Positions 9,362-18,312 are shown, counted from the first letter of the stretch. The stretch: 64,000 bases of DNA from Idiomarina sp. (GCA_020832105.1 JAFIFH010000016.1:1-64000), one strand, 5' to 3'. Notes: generated by a model from the letters alone, not told the origin. Made by a program: numbers and translations.

Positions 9362-10651
9362 TTAAACGCCTACTTTGCGTACATACTCGCACGAGGCTTT
9401 TATCTGCTGAGTAATGAGAGCTATTGTTTGTGGCTGAATCTCCAGATCACTTGCAACGCGGTCGAAGTCAGCAACGGTCTCAATGAGTTCTCGAATGATG
9501 TTTTTCGCAATCGACCAACGAGCAAAACCCGCAGAATCCGCTAATTTTTGCAGCGCTTTAAGTGGTGGCTGTTTTCCAAAGCCGGCAAAAGAGGTCGCGT
9601 GCTCACCAAAAGCATTGGGGCTAAACGTCACGTCATAGAACGGAGCAGGCTCCCATTCGCCGTTGTCATGTTGTAAAAATGCCCAGTTTTTACTGTGGTC
9701 ATCCTGATTACACATTAACAAATTGAAAATGGCTCTTTTGAATTGTAATTGGCCCGCAGCAGGTGATTTGCAGAGTATTTTGGTTGCTTTAATTAAGTCA
9801 TCGTAGTCGAGGCTTGGCGTTCGAAAGTCTGCGTCCAGTAAACCGCAGGCGCTATGCATATGGCGTCGTCCTGACGAGCCTTCGGCGTTCTTCGTATAAT
9901 CGAAGCGCCTCAATGCAAGCCATTGTCTGGCACCTGAGCGTTGTGGTGCATTCATTAGTTTCCACTCGGGTGTATTAAGGCCAGCTCTGTTGGCTAACGT
10001 CAGGTAAGCAGCTTCGCACAGCCCCTCCTCATGCCCGAGTGATAAATTGGCGGAGGTGAACTTCACTAACCATGCGTCGTCTGTCGCTACAGGCTTTGTT
10101 CGACACGGACTATAATCGTCGCCGTTAAAGTAGATCTGTGCTTTAGGTCGGGCACCGCCAGAGCTCCCAGCTGCAATTAATTGATTTAATACTTCATCTG
10201 TTTGGCCATCAAAAATCGCCTGCGCGTTTAGTCCTAGCGTATCTAAACCTATTTCGGCGTCTGAGTTATCCATATAGTCAGAAGTAGGGCTAAATGATAA
10301 AGCGCCCAATGCTGAATCACCAACAAACGCAAGCCTGTCCATCGCGGTTACATTCGCAGGTAAAATCCCGTGTCTGCGAAAAACACGGTTTTGCAGTATT
10401 AACCCCCAACCATCCGGTAACGCATCCGCAAACGCGCCATGCAAGCCCTCATGTGGGGTCCTTGGGGCGCGTTGAAGGGAGGCGTCGAACTTAATGTTAA
10501 ACGGCGAAAGGTTGTCGAATCTGCGCAAATACGTTTGGTCGTACTGAAAAAAAACGCCTTGCCGGTTTTGCGCGAGCAGGCCGACAAAAACCTTTTCTGC
10601 TGAACTTAGTGTGCGAAATACTTCGAGCTTTTGGATTGGCTTAAAGGCCAT
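9362..10651 (-). CDS. hipA: HipA-family serine/threonine kinase toxin
   Basis: A 429-residue HipA-type kinase. The family N-terminal domain ends near FVGDSALGALSF; a Gly-rich loop AGSSGGARPKAQIYF (near residue 160) and the catalytic NQDDHSKNWAF (near residue 314) with the metal-binding FYDVTFSP after it are intact, so the enzyme is probably active. HipA kinases phosphorylate targets such as glutamyl-tRNA synthetase and slow growth; the target here is unknown. GGAGG precedes the ATG. The start overlaps the antitoxin gene by 11 bp, so the antitoxin is translated first. The sequence differs strongly from the second HipA at 13.7 kb. Confidence 0.92.
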   Translation of the reverse strand: MAFKPIQKLEVFRTLSSAEKVFVGLLAQNRQGVFFQYDQTYLRRFDNLSPFNIKFDASLQRAPRTPHEGLHGAFADALPDGWGLILQNRVFRRHGILPANVTAMDRLAFVGDSALGALSFSPTSDYMDNSDAEIGLDTLGLNAQAIFDGQTDEVLNQLIAAGSSGGARPKAQIYFNGDDYSPCRTKPVATDDAWLVKFTSANLSLGHEEGLCEAAYLTLANRAGLNTPEWKLMNAPQRSGARQWLALRRFDYTKNAEGSSGRRHMHSACGLLDADFRTPSLDYDDLIKATKILCKSPAAGQLQFKRAIFNLLMCNQDDHSKNWAFLQHDNGEWEPAPFYDVTFSPNAFGEHATSFAGFGKQPPLKALQKLADSAGFARWSIAKNIIRELIETVADFDRVASDLEIQPQTIALITQQIKASCEYVRKVGV

Positions 10652-10928
10652 CTCTTAGTACCTCCTCAATTGACCTCGGGTTTTTTGTATTGTCGTTCTG
10701 TGTGATCGCATACAAGCGTTTGAGGTCATCGAGTGTCTGCCAGAGTAAAAGCAGTTGCCGAAATGAAATTTGCCCAGTGAGTTCGAACTTTTTAATCGTT
10801 GCTGCAGGTACAGTGCTTCGGTCCGCTAAACCATCACGAGAGAGTTTGGCTTGCTCGCGACACCGGCGTAGATAGCCTGCAAAGGCTTTTTGTACATCGT
10901 GCTCAGACAGGAGTTGATGTTTCATCAT
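10641..10928 (-). CDS. hipB: HipB-like antitoxin with helix-turn-helix
   Basis: A 95-residue protein with a central XRE-type helix-turn-helix (KLSRDGLADRSTVPAATIKKFE), the right size and place for the antitoxin of the adjoining HipA kinase. HipB-type proteins hold HipA inactive and repress their own operon. The C-terminal tail NPRSIEEVLRDGL may contact HipA. The ATG at 10928 is followed directly by a second ATG, either of which could serve. Two similar candidate operators lie 13-67 bp upstream. Confidence 0.85.
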   Translation of the reverse strand: MMKHQLLSEHDVQKAFAGYLRRCREQAKLSRDGLADRSTVPAATIKKFELTGQISFRQLLLLWQTLDDLKRLYAITQNDNTKNPRSIEEVLRDGL

Positions 10929-10940
10929 AAGCTCACTTTA

Positions 10941-10995
10941 GATATACCTGTATCCATTATAGTCTAATTAAATCAATATTGGACACAACTGTATC
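10941..10995. promoter_or_regulatory. Paired candidate HipB operators
   Basis: GATATACCTGTATC (10941-10954) is an inverted GATA-N6-TATC site; GACACAACTGTATC (10982-10995) repeats its right half CTGTATC 41 bp further on. The arrangement before a hipBA operon fits autoregulation by two HipB dimers, about four helical turns apart. The rest of the 296-bp gap up to the DUF885 gene shows no gene. Confidence 0.5.
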
Positions 10996-11224
10996 TATTA
11001 AATGCTTAGTGTTCACGCCAACGACATCACCACAATATGTGTCGATAAAGCGAGTTATTTCCTACATGTAAACCTGTGCGCATGTAGAATCTCTCAACTT
11101 ACTATGCTTATTTTACAACCAAACTCTGCCCAACTGTCTGATCCTTTACCCCTCTAGTCGCCTCTGCGTTGACTTCGTCGGCCATACTCGTTAACAAGTA
11201 GGTAAACATCACAGGAGTTATCAC

Positions 11225-13090
11225 ATGTTCGAATATAAACGTATCACACTGGCCGTTTCGCTAGCACTAGCGATTACCGCCTGCTCTGGCTCAACTGAAG
11301 ACGTGACCACCACAACGGCTGGGTCAGCAGCGTCGGCTGCTGAGGCGGGCAGCTATGAAGCGCAGCAAGCCGAGTCTGAAAAGGCGAACGAGCTATTTGA
11401 AGAACTCTTCATGGAAACGGTGATGCGTAGCCCGATGTACCAGTCTCGCCTTGGCATCAAGGACGACCAGGACAAGTGGGACGATATTTCTGAACAGCGA
11501 GCAGCAGAAAATCTAGAGTTTCAGCAGGCGCAGCTGGAACGGGTCATGGCTATCGACGAGTCGAAACTGGATGAGCAAACCCGAGTCAGTTGGTTGCTAA
11601 TGAAGCAACAGCTAGAGAACGACATTGCTGATTACCAATGGCGCCATTACAACTACCCGGTCAACCAAATGTTTGGTATGCACTCCAGCGTAGCGTCGTT
11701 GCTGATTAATCAGCATGGCATCAGCGAGGTGTCCGATGCTGAGGATTACATCGCGCGGCTGAATGACCTACCGAGACTATTTGAGCAGCTGGCAGAGAAC
11801 CTGAATATTCGCGCAGACAAAGGCATTATTGCACCCCAATTTGTCTACCCGTATGTCATCAATGACAGTCAAAATATCATTACCGGCGCGCCATTTGATG
11901 ATGGCGAGGCCAGCGTATTGTGGGCTGATTTCACCAGCAAGCTAGAGAGCCTGGAGCTTGATGAGAGCCAACACGAAACGTTAATGACTGCTGGTCGCCA
12001 AGCCATGCTGGAATCGGTTCAGCCAGCTTATCAGGACCTGATCAGCGCGGTAGAGGGTATTGCAGAGCAGGCGACGACTGACGACGGCGCCTGGAAATTC
12101 CCTGACGGCGAAGCCTTCTATAACAACGCGCTACAACGCACTACGACGACGGATCTTACCTCAGACGAGATTCACCAAATCGGTTTGGACGAAGTCGCGC
12201 GGATCCACGAAGAAATGCGTGAGATTATGCAGCAGGTAGGCTATGAGGGCAGTTTGCAAGAGTTCTTCGTGTACATGCGCAATAACGAAGACTTTATCTA
12301 CCCGGCAACGGACGAAGGTCGTCAGCGTTATATCGACGAAGCCACCGCATACATCGACCACATGCGAGAGCGCCTTGATGAGCTGTTCATTAACAAGCCA
12401 CAAGCTGACATGGTGGTGAGAGCGGTGGAACCTTTCCGTGAGCAGTCCGCAGGCAAGGCCTTCTATCAGCAGCCGTCGATGGACGGTTCACGGCCGGGTG
12501 TGTATTACGCCAACCTGTACGATATGGAATCTATGCCGACCTATCAAATGGAAGCATTAGCCTACCACGAAGGTATTCCCGGCCATCATATGCAAATCGC
12601 GATTCAGCAAGAGCTGGAGGGCATTCCAAGTTTCCGTCGCTTTGGCCGTTATACCGCATATAGCGAGGGCTGGGGGCTGTATACCGAATACCTGCCAAAA
12701 GAGATTGGTCTGTACGAAGACCCGTACTCGGACTTTGGTCGTTTAGCGATGGAGCTATGGCGTGCGGTGCGTCTGGTGGTTGATACCGGTATTCACGATA
12801 AGCAGTGGGACCGTGAAGAAAGCATTGAGTTCTATGTAGAGAACACACCCAACGCCCGAGCGGACGCGGTGAAGATGGTAGAGCGCCACATCGTCATGCC
12901 AAGTCAGGCAACTGCCTATAAAATCGGCATGATCAAAATTCTGGAATTGCGTGAAAAAGCGATGACAGAGCTTGGTGACGATTTTGATATTCGTGAATTC
13001 CACGATGTCGTGCTTGGCCGTGGTGCGGTGCCACTCAATGTACTTGAGCAGTTCGTTGATGAGTATATCGCAGAGACCAAAAGCGCTTAG
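11225..13090 (+). CDS. DUF885 family lipoprotein, putative metallopeptidase
   Basis: A 621-residue protein with a lipoprotein signal (MFEYKRITLAVSLALAITAC, Cys as lipid site), so it should be anchored to the outer face of a membrane. The conserved DUF885 motif YHEGIPGHHMQ (near residue 445) resembles a zinc-binding site, and YSEGWGLYTEYLPKE follows. Related proteins are annotated as metallopeptidases or hydrolases, but the substrate is not known. The linker after the lipid site is rich in Ser, Thr and Ala. It sits alone between two hipBA modules, with its own terminator, and its composition is like that of core genes. Confidence 0.85.
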   Translation: MFEYKRITLAVSLALAITACSGSTEDVTTTTAGSAASAAEAGSYEAQQAESEKANELFEELFMETVMRSPMYQSRLGIKDDQDKWDDISEQRAAENLEFQQAQLERVMAIDESKLDEQTRVSWLLMKQQLENDIADYQWRHYNYPVNQMFGMHSSVASLLINQHGISEVSDAEDYIARLNDLPRLFEQLAENLNIRADKGIIAPQFVYPYVINDSQNIITGAPFDDGEASVLWADFTSKLESLELDESQHETLMTAGRQAMLESVQPAYQDLISAVEGIAEQATTDDGAWKFPDGEAFYNNALQRTTTTDLTSDEIHQIGLDEVARIHEEMREIMQQVGYEGSLQEFFVYMRNNEDFIYPATDEGRQRYIDEATAYIDHMRERLDELFINKPQADMVVRAVEPFREQSAGKAFYQQPSMDGSRPGVYYANLYDMESMPTYQMEALAYHEGIPGHHMQIAIQQELEGIPSFRRFGRYTAYSEGWGLYTEYLPKEIGLYEDPYSDFGRLAMELWRAVRLVVDTGIHDKQWDREESIEFYVENTPNARADAVKMVERHIVMPSQATAYKIGMIKILELREKAMTELGDDFDIREFHDVVLGRGAVPLNVLEQFVDEYIAETKSA

Positions 13091-13120
13091 TTTGATGATT
13101 TAAATAAGCAGTTGTGGAAA

Positions 13121-13154
13121 GCGCATCACCGGTACGCCGGTGGTGCGCTTTTTT
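13121..13154 (+). terminator. Intrinsic terminator after the DUF885 gene
   Basis: GCGCATCACCGG and CCGGTGGTGCGC pair (one G-U) around TACG and are followed by six Ts. Confidence 0.9.
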
Positions 13155-13229
13155 GTAGATGAATGGAGACTACACAAGTGCTTTGTGTTTGATGAGTCAG
13201 GGTTTCACCGGCGCCCATAATTAAACTAA

Positions 13230-13332
13230 AGTTGACTTATGAGATGTAAACGTAATTTGTGGGCTAAAAGTAATTATTAGTTGACTTTTGAGTGCTTGGT
13301 ACCTAAATTCTATCTATAAGTAAACTATAGTT
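13230..13332 (+). promoter_or_regulatory. Promoter/operator region of the second hipBA module
   Basis: AGTTGACTTATGAG (13230-13243) and AGTTGACTTTTGAG (13279-13292) form a 14-bp direct repeat 49 bp apart, each containing a -35-like TTGACT. A perfect palindrome AACTATAGTT (13323-13332) lies just before the hipB ATG at 13340. No ribosome site is visible, so the message may be leaderless. These are likely sites of autoregulation. Confidence 0.4.
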
Positions 13333-13339
13333 AATATAT

Positions 13340-13669
13340 ATGACAGGTACCCACACTAAACCCAGCTTAGGTCGGGTAGTAAAACCTACCGACATGCCAG
13401 ACTTGAGTGAAGCATTCTCGATGCAGCAATTGAGTGCCGCCATTACTTCTAAGAGAACCGGCATGAAACTCAAATTGACAGATGTTGCCAAGGCCTTGTC
13501 TCTGTCAAAACCTACCCTGGTCAAAATCGAAAAAGGTGACCCAAATGTCACCTTCATCAATGTGTTGCGGGTCATGGAATATCTGGGGTTATCATTTAGT
13601 ATCATCTGTGATGAATCAAACTCAGAGCGGGTATCAAACTTGGATGAGGCCGATGATGTCTGGTATTAG
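13340..13669 (+). CDS. XRE-family HipB-like antitoxin, second module
   Basis: A 109-residue protein with a helix-turn-helix (KLTDVAKALSLSKPTLVKIEKG, about residues 47-68) followed by NVTFINVLRVMEYLGLSFSI, the layout of HipB-type antitoxins encoded before HipA kinases. It is unlike the antitoxin at 10.6 kb. The start at 13340 has no visible ribosome site; an alternative ATG lies at 13394 but would remove a segment of unknown importance. It overlaps the hipA start by 14 bp. Confidence 0.82.
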   Translation: MTGTHTKPSLGRVVKPTDMPDLSEAFSMQQLSAAITSKRTGMKLKLTDVAKALSLSKPTLVKIEKGDPNVTFINVLRVMEYLGLSFSIICDESNSERVSNLDEADDVWY

Positions 13670-15029
13670 AAAGAACACTCTGGGTGTGTTTCTGGGGCAT
13701 CAAAAAAAGATTGCGACTATCAGCATTCCGGTAGACTCTGAGTCGGAAATCACACTTGCTTATGAAGCCTCTTGGGTGCGTGAAGGGTTTGCAATTTCAC
13801 CACATTTACCATTGCATGGCCCAATCAGACACAGCGCCGTGCGCAATTTCCTGCAGAATTTATTACCTGAAGGTAACGGTCTGGAAGACCTCACCAGCAA
13901 TACAACCATTTCTAAAAACAACACCTTTGGCTTGATTAGAATCATCGGCGAGGATACCGCTGGAGCACTGGCTTTTCGTGGGGACAATGCTGAGAGCGAC
14001 ACTGACTTCCGCGAGATTACCGAACAAGAATTAGCACAAAGACTCCTTCGTTTTAAAGAATCGGGCGATTCGATCACGCGCTGGGACGGGAAAACACGGC
14101 TGTCCGTTGCGGGTGTTCAGGACAAGCTCAATCTACTTGAAATGGGGGGTAAGCTCGGTTTTGGCGAAGGTTTACTATGCTCGAATAAAATCTTTAAATT
14201 CGAAACAGGTAAGGCCCCTTGCATTGCCGTGAACGAATTATTCACCTTACTGGTAGCTCGATATGCCGGCCTTACCGTGCCAAATGCTGAACTTCGAACC
14301 TACGGTGGTGTTAGAACATTGGTTGTGGACCGCTTTGATCGTGCGCTGATGAATGGCGAACGCAAGGTACTGCGGCGTCACGTCATCGACGGCTGTCAGG
14401 CCACGAACCTGCCGCCGTCTTTTAAGTACGAGCGCCAGTTCGGTTATGACGGTGACGGTAAGTATATTCGTGACGGCGTCTCTTTTATCAGGCTATTTGC
14501 GCTAAAAACCGTTAACAACGAAGCGTATCGAGCGCAGTTAGTGCGTTGGATGACCCTTAATTTACTGGTTCGCAACTACGATGCCCACGGTAAAAACATC
14601 AGCTTTTTCGTTGGCAAACAAGGGCTGTCACTTACGCCATTTTATGACTTAGTTAATATAGAAGCGATTATCCAGGAGCTGGAGCTGGGGCAGGACTCCA
14701 AGCAAGTTTTGTCAAACAGCTATGCCATGTCAATCGGTGGTTATGAACCTGGCAGCGCAGGTAATTTTAATGACCCTTTTACAGCGTTTATGTTCGCTGA
14801 TTTCGCTCATGAATTTGATATCTCCCAGGCACGTATGCAGTTAATCATGAGCCAGATGATTCAAGCGGTGTTGAATGCTATAAGCGAAGCAAAGACTCAT
14901 GTCCTGGAGTTTGATTTGTCAGCCAAGGAGCGTGCACACCTTGAGCGATGCATATCAATTATGAAAGCATCAGCTCAGGCGTTAACGACTGAAGTTGCGC
15001 AAATACCAGATATGAAGGCATTGATTTAA
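13656..15029 (+). CDS. HipA-family kinase toxin, second module
   Basis: About 457 residues from the ATG at 13656, chosen because GAGG lies 6 bases before it and because MSGIRKNTLGVFLG fits a HipA N-terminus; the open frame runs further upstream, but only inside the antitoxin gene. An ATG at 13653 is equally possible. The N-terminal domain ends with GEDTAGALAF, and the catalytic RNYDAHGKNISF (near residue 306) and metal-binding PFYDLVN are intact. It phosphorylates an unknown target and should be held by the antitoxin before it. The stop overlaps the convergent diguanylate cyclase gene by 4 bp. Confidence 0.9.
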   Translation: MSGIRKNTLGVFLGHQKKIATISIPVDSESEITLAYEASWVREGFAISPHLPLHGPIRHSAVRNFLQNLLPEGNGLEDLTSNTTISKNNTFGLIRIIGEDTAGALAFRGDNAESDTDFREITEQELAQRLLRFKESGDSITRWDGKTRLSVAGVQDKLNLLEMGGKLGFGEGLLCSNKIFKFETGKAPCIAVNELFTLLVARYAGLTVPNAELRTYGGVRTLVVDRFDRALMNGERKVLRRHVIDGCQATNLPPSFKYERQFGYDGDGKYIRDGVSFIRLFALKTVNNEAYRAQLVRWMTLNLLVRNYDAHGKNISFFVGKQGLSLTPFYDLVNIEAIIQELELGQDSKQVLSNSYAMSIGGYEPGSAGNFNDPFTAFMFADFAHEFDISQARMQLIMSQMIQAVLNAISEAKTHVLEFDLSAKERAHLERCISIMKASAQALTTEVAQIPDMKALI

Positions 15030-16162
15030 GCGAACTCAGCCGATGGCTTTTTCAGGCAGCGCTTAGCATCGTAAAGCAGCACGTCAGCGTGGTGCATCAT
15101 GTCCTGCACCGTGTCGGCCTGGGTCGACGAGCAAGCGCCAAGACTGAAGGTCAGGGGCTCACCAATACAGGCCTCAGCCCGGGCCGCAAAATCCTGTCGC
15201 AACTGTTTTAAAATGACGTTGTGGCTGATGGCTGTGCTTGCTGGTAGTAGCAAGCCAAATTCTTCACCACCGAGCCGGCCTGCAATACCCTCATAACGCT
15301 GCTGATTTTCAAGCAGAAGCTTTGAGAATTGGCGCAGCACCTCATCGCCGGTGGCATGACCGAAGCGGTCGTTCACGGATTTGAATTTATCGATATCAAT
15401 AAAATACAGGGAAAAGGTTTCGCCTGCGCTCATGCGTTCTTTGGTGAGTTTTTCGAAGTGCTGACGGTTATGGATACCGGTTAAATAGTCGATGTTGGCG
15501 CGTGTGCACAGCTTCTGGTCAGACTGCTCTTTTAAGAAGCCGATAAACCCGATGCCGTTACCAAGCCCACTGATAAAGGTCGCAAACATAAACAGCTGAT
15601 TGGTGAAAATCGGCTGGGTAATCACGTATTCAGGGTTCCCCATGGCCAGTACACCGCGAATTAAACACAGTAGGGTTATCATCGCGTTCACGACGAACAG
15701 TACCTTGGGGAACACACTCCGTGGGTGCTGGTTGCGCAGCTTATAGAGCGCGTACACATTCATCGCGAGCGGAATTGCTACCAAGAAAGACACCGTCACT
15801 ATCATGGTGTTATTCGGGCCGCTGCCGCTGGCAAAATGCATCATGGCAAATATCGCACTACTGATCACAAAGCCCGCGATTAACCAGGTCGTTTTTAAGC
15901 CGGTTTCCGCAAGCCTGTTATAGGCTCTCACCTCAGCCCAGCAGCCAAGAATAATCAGGATATTGGCAGCCAGGCGTAGATCGTCAGAAAAGTTCAGTAA
16001 CGCCGTCGCGTAGATCACAAACGAGACTGCTTTGATCAGGTGCGCCTGCGCCCAGGCCCTACAGGCGACGTGGGACTCCGGGTTACTTACTTGCTGAAAG
16101 CTATAGAGCGCAAAGGTGAGGTTGGTAATGCCCGTAAGCACAATAATGGTGACGATATCCAT
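15026..16162 (-). CDS. Membrane-bound diguanylate cyclase (GGDEF)
   Basis: A 378-residue protein with about six to seven membrane helices in the first 210 residues and a GGDEF domain after it. The domain starts at DYLTGIHNRQHFEKL, keeps DIDKFKSVNDRFGHATGDEVL and has an intact RLGGEEFGLL active site, so it should make c-di-GMP from two GTP. The RxxD inhibitory site expected five residues before GGEEF is absent (RYEG), so product inhibition may be weak. The sensory part is a plain multi-helix region that I cannot assign to a named sensor family. Convergent with the second hipA. Confidence 0.9.
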   Translation of the reverse strand: MDIVTIIVLTGITNLTFALYSFQQVSNPESHVACRAWAQAHLIKAVSFVIYATALLNFSDDLRLAANILIILGCWAEVRAYNRLAETGLKTTWLIAGFVISSAIFAMMHFASGSGPNNTMIVTVSFLVAIPLAMNVYALYKLRNQHPRSVFPKVLFVVNAMITLLCLIRGVLAMGNPEYVITQPIFTNQLFMFATFISGLGNGIGFIGFLKEQSDQKLCTRANIDYLTGIHNRQHFEKLTKERMSAGETFSLYFIDIDKFKSVNDRFGHATGDEVLRQFSKLLLENQQRYEGIAGRLGGEEFGLLLPASTAISHNVILKQLRQDFAARAEACIGEPLTFSLGACSSTQADTVQDMMHHADVLLYDAKRCLKKPSAEFA

Positions 16163-16316
16163 GCGAGCAAGGCATTTCCTGTTGTTATTATTTTAAAAAC
16201 GCTTTGTAAACTTTATGGGTTCCGGGGCAGGCTTGCAAGCTTTCTGTGCGGCGTTCCTTTGCCTTAGCGTGTCGCTGGCAATGGCCGAGACCTTTTCTTC
16301 GCTAGATACTTTTTAA

Positions 16317-16396
16317 TGCGCATATAAATGTAGATTCTCTCTTTTTTGTGCGCGTAAAAATGTGCTTTAGTTTGTTTTAATGCGCATAAAAATGTA
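16317..16396 (+). repeat. Three 16-bp direct repeats with exact 32-bp period
   Basis: TGCGCATATAAATGTA (16317-16332), TGCGCGTAAAAATGTG (16349-16364) and TGCGCATAAAAATGTA (16381-16396) start exactly 32 bp apart, separated by unrelated 16-bp T-rich stretches. They end 34 bp before the ATG of the DUF4143 ATPase gene. Three helical turns between copies would put bound proteins on one face of the DNA, which fits an operator array. The rest of the gap (16163-16316) shows no gene. Confidence 0.75.
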
Positions 16397-16430
16397 TTCT
16401 TAGGCGATGATCTAGCGCGAGGAATCAGCC

Positions 16431-17750
16431 ATGCAACGAACTTTATTAACCAAGTTAACTCGCTGGAAGACGAAAGGTGAGCGTAAACCTTTGCTCATTG
16501 ATGGTGCCCGGCAGACCGGCAAAACATACCTCTTGCAGGAACTCTTTGGTGCATCGTTCAACCAGGTGTTGCGTGTCGATTTCCTTGAGTCACCGAATAT
16601 GAAAGAGGCGTTCGCAGCCTCCTTATCCCCAGACGATTTGCTCACTAATATCGAGCTACTAACAGGTAGGGTGTTTAACCCTGAAACCGATCTGCTCATC
16701 CTCGATGAGATCGGTGAGTGCGAACGAGCTGTTACTTCACTTAAATACTTCGCAGAGAAAGCGCCTCACATGTTTATTGCGGCCAGTGGTTCCAATATTG
16801 GTTTGCTGAACAGTTTCCCGGTCGGCAAAGTAGAACAGTACAATTTACAACCGTTGTCATTTCGCGAGTTTTTAGTCGCAGCCAATGAACCCACGTTGCT
16901 TAAAGCATTCGACAATCAGGTCAACTCAGCGGCTGCGCACAGCAAACTGATGGAAAAGCTCACCGACTACTATTTTACTGGTGGTATGCCAGAAGCGGTT
17001 CGTACCTGGTACGAGCTGGCTGGCGACAGTATTCTTGAGCGGGTGAACGCCGTTAGTCGGATTCACCGTGATCTGATAGCGGGGTATTTGCGTGATTTCG
17101 GTAAATACTCGGGCAAGGTGGATACAAGCCTGATTGAGGCGGTCTTTAATGCCGTACCGTCACAGCTTTCGTCGGTTATTGACGAATCCGTGAAGCGTTT
17201 CAAATTTAAGAATGTGCACGAGCGTAAGTCACGGTATCAGGAGCTTGAAAGCGCTATTTCGTGGCTGGAAAAGTGTCGTCTGGTATTAAAAAATTATCCT
17301 ATTGAAGGTATGCCCCGCAGTCCACTGGCCGCCTACAAGAAAGAGAATAGACTGAAATTGTTCCTGATCGACGTGGGCCTGCTCAATCACATGCTTGGCG
17401 TCAGTTATAAAGAAATAAAGCAACAGGGCTATGAATATAAGGGGTACGTTGCTGAAAACTTCGTGCAGCAGGAACTTATCGCGTTAGGTGTCGACCCGAC
17501 ATTTTCATGGAGTGACGCCCGTGCAGAAATTGAGTTTATTGCGAGTGATCAAGAGGGCAATATTATCCCGCTTGAGGTGAAAAGTGGTAAGCGTACCAGA
17601 GCTAAATCCCTGCAATCTTATATTCAAAAGTGCCAGCCTATCAAAACCATCAAGTTGACTGGTACACAAGGGTCAGGGCCACTGGAAACAACGCATCTGG
17701 TTTACCCGCTTTATTTTACTGAGCATGCGGTGAGGGAGCATCTATTTTAG
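16431..17750 (+). CDS. AAA-family ATPase with DUF4143 domain
   Basis: A 439-residue protein. The Walker A motif LLIDGARQTGKTYLL (near residue 24) and Walker B LLILDEIGECERA (near residue 88) mark the N-terminal ATPase; GSNIGLLNSFPVGKVEQYNLQPLSFREF is the typical following segment, split here by shifts from the family consensus. The C-terminal DUF4143 part contains YKGYVAENFVQQEL and a PD-(D/E)XK-like stretch AEIEFIASDQEGNIIPLEVKSG, common in this widespread, mobile family. Function is poorly known; these ATPases often sit in accessory regions. GAGGA precedes the ATG, and three phased repeats precede the gene. Confidence 0.85.
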   Translation: MQRTLLTKLTRWKTKGERKPLLIDGARQTGKTYLLQELFGASFNQVLRVDFLESPNMKEAFAASLSPDDLLTNIELLTGRVFNPETDLLILDEIGECERAVTSLKYFAEKAPHMFIAASGSNIGLLNSFPVGKVEQYNLQPLSFREFLVAANEPTLLKAFDNQVNSAAAHSKLMEKLTDYYFTGGMPEAVRTWYELAGDSILERVNAVSRIHRDLIAGYLRDFGKYSGKVDTSLIEAVFNAVPSQLSSVIDESVKRFKFKNVHERKSRYQELESAISWLEKCRLVLKNYPIEGMPRSPLAAYKKENRLKLFLIDVGLLNHMLGVSYKEIKQQGYEYKGYVAENFVQQELIALGVDPTFSWSDARAEIEFIASDQEGNIIPLEVKSGKRTRAKSLQSYIQKCQPIKTIKLTGTQGSGPLETTHLVYPLYFTEHAVREHLF

Positions 17751-17816
17751 CTAAGTATCGACAACAGTTTTCATTGCGTAAGGATTCCATTTACTACGGC
17801 TGCGTTTACCGGCGAC

Positions 17817-18242
17817 TCACCCCACCACCGTCAACACCAGCGTGCGCCGCCCGCCGTGGTCGCGGTGTTCACACAAATACACCCCTTGCCAGGTGCCCAT
17901 ATTTAACTGGCCATTGGTCAGCGGAATCGTCACCGAACTGCCAAGCAGGCTCGCTTTCAAGTGCGCAGGCATATCGTCAGGACCCTCTAAAGTGTGGCGA
18001 TAGTAAGGTGCATTCTCAGGGACGCTGTTATTAAAGTGGCTCTCGAAGTCCTGGCGAACGGTGGGGTCGGCGTTTTCATTGATGGTCAGCGACGCGGAGG
18101 TGTGTTTAATAAACACGTGTAGTAGCCCATTGCCATTTAGCGAAGGCAGTGCTCGCTCAATGTCATTGGTAATCAGGTGAAAGCCGCGTGGCTTGGCGCT
18201 GATGGTGATTTCGGTTTGGTTGCTTGGCATAAAAGTTGTCAT
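17817..18242 (-). CDS. yjbQ: YjbQ/UPF0047 family protein
   Basis: A 141-residue protein from the ATG at 18242, close to the 138 of E. coli YjbQ; an open frame extends nine codons upstream (to 18269), with no better ribosome site. The motifs LLHVFIKHTSASLTINENAD, HTLEGPDDMPAHLK and GTWQGVYLCEHRDHGGRR are those of the YjbQ family, which has weak thiamine-phosphate synthase activity but whose real role is unclear. The conserved His and Asp residues probably bind metal. It marks the return to core-type genes after the accessory stretch. Confidence 0.92.
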   Translation of the reverse strand: MTTFMPSNQTEITISAKPRGFHLITNDIERALPSLNGNGLLHVFIKHTSASLTINENADPTVRQDFESHFNNSVPENAPYYRHTLEGPDDMPAHLKASLLGSSVTIPLTNGQLNMGTWQGVYLCEHRDHGGRRTLVLTVVG

Positions 18243-18312
18243 TGCTCGTAATTGCTGGTCATTGGTCATGCTAAATAGGTTGGCATTAAAGCGTCTTTAC
18301 GACAACTGCAGG

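Noticed and set aside
9362-9544. Continuation of a plus-strand protein from 9257 into this stretch
   Set aside because: From 9362 on, the sequence is the opposite strand of the well-supported hipA C-terminus.
16317-16396. Regularly spaced repeats that could be a small CRISPR array
   Set aside because: Repeats and spacers are only 16 bp, there are just three copies with base changes, no cas genes are near, and the array sits in a promoter region.
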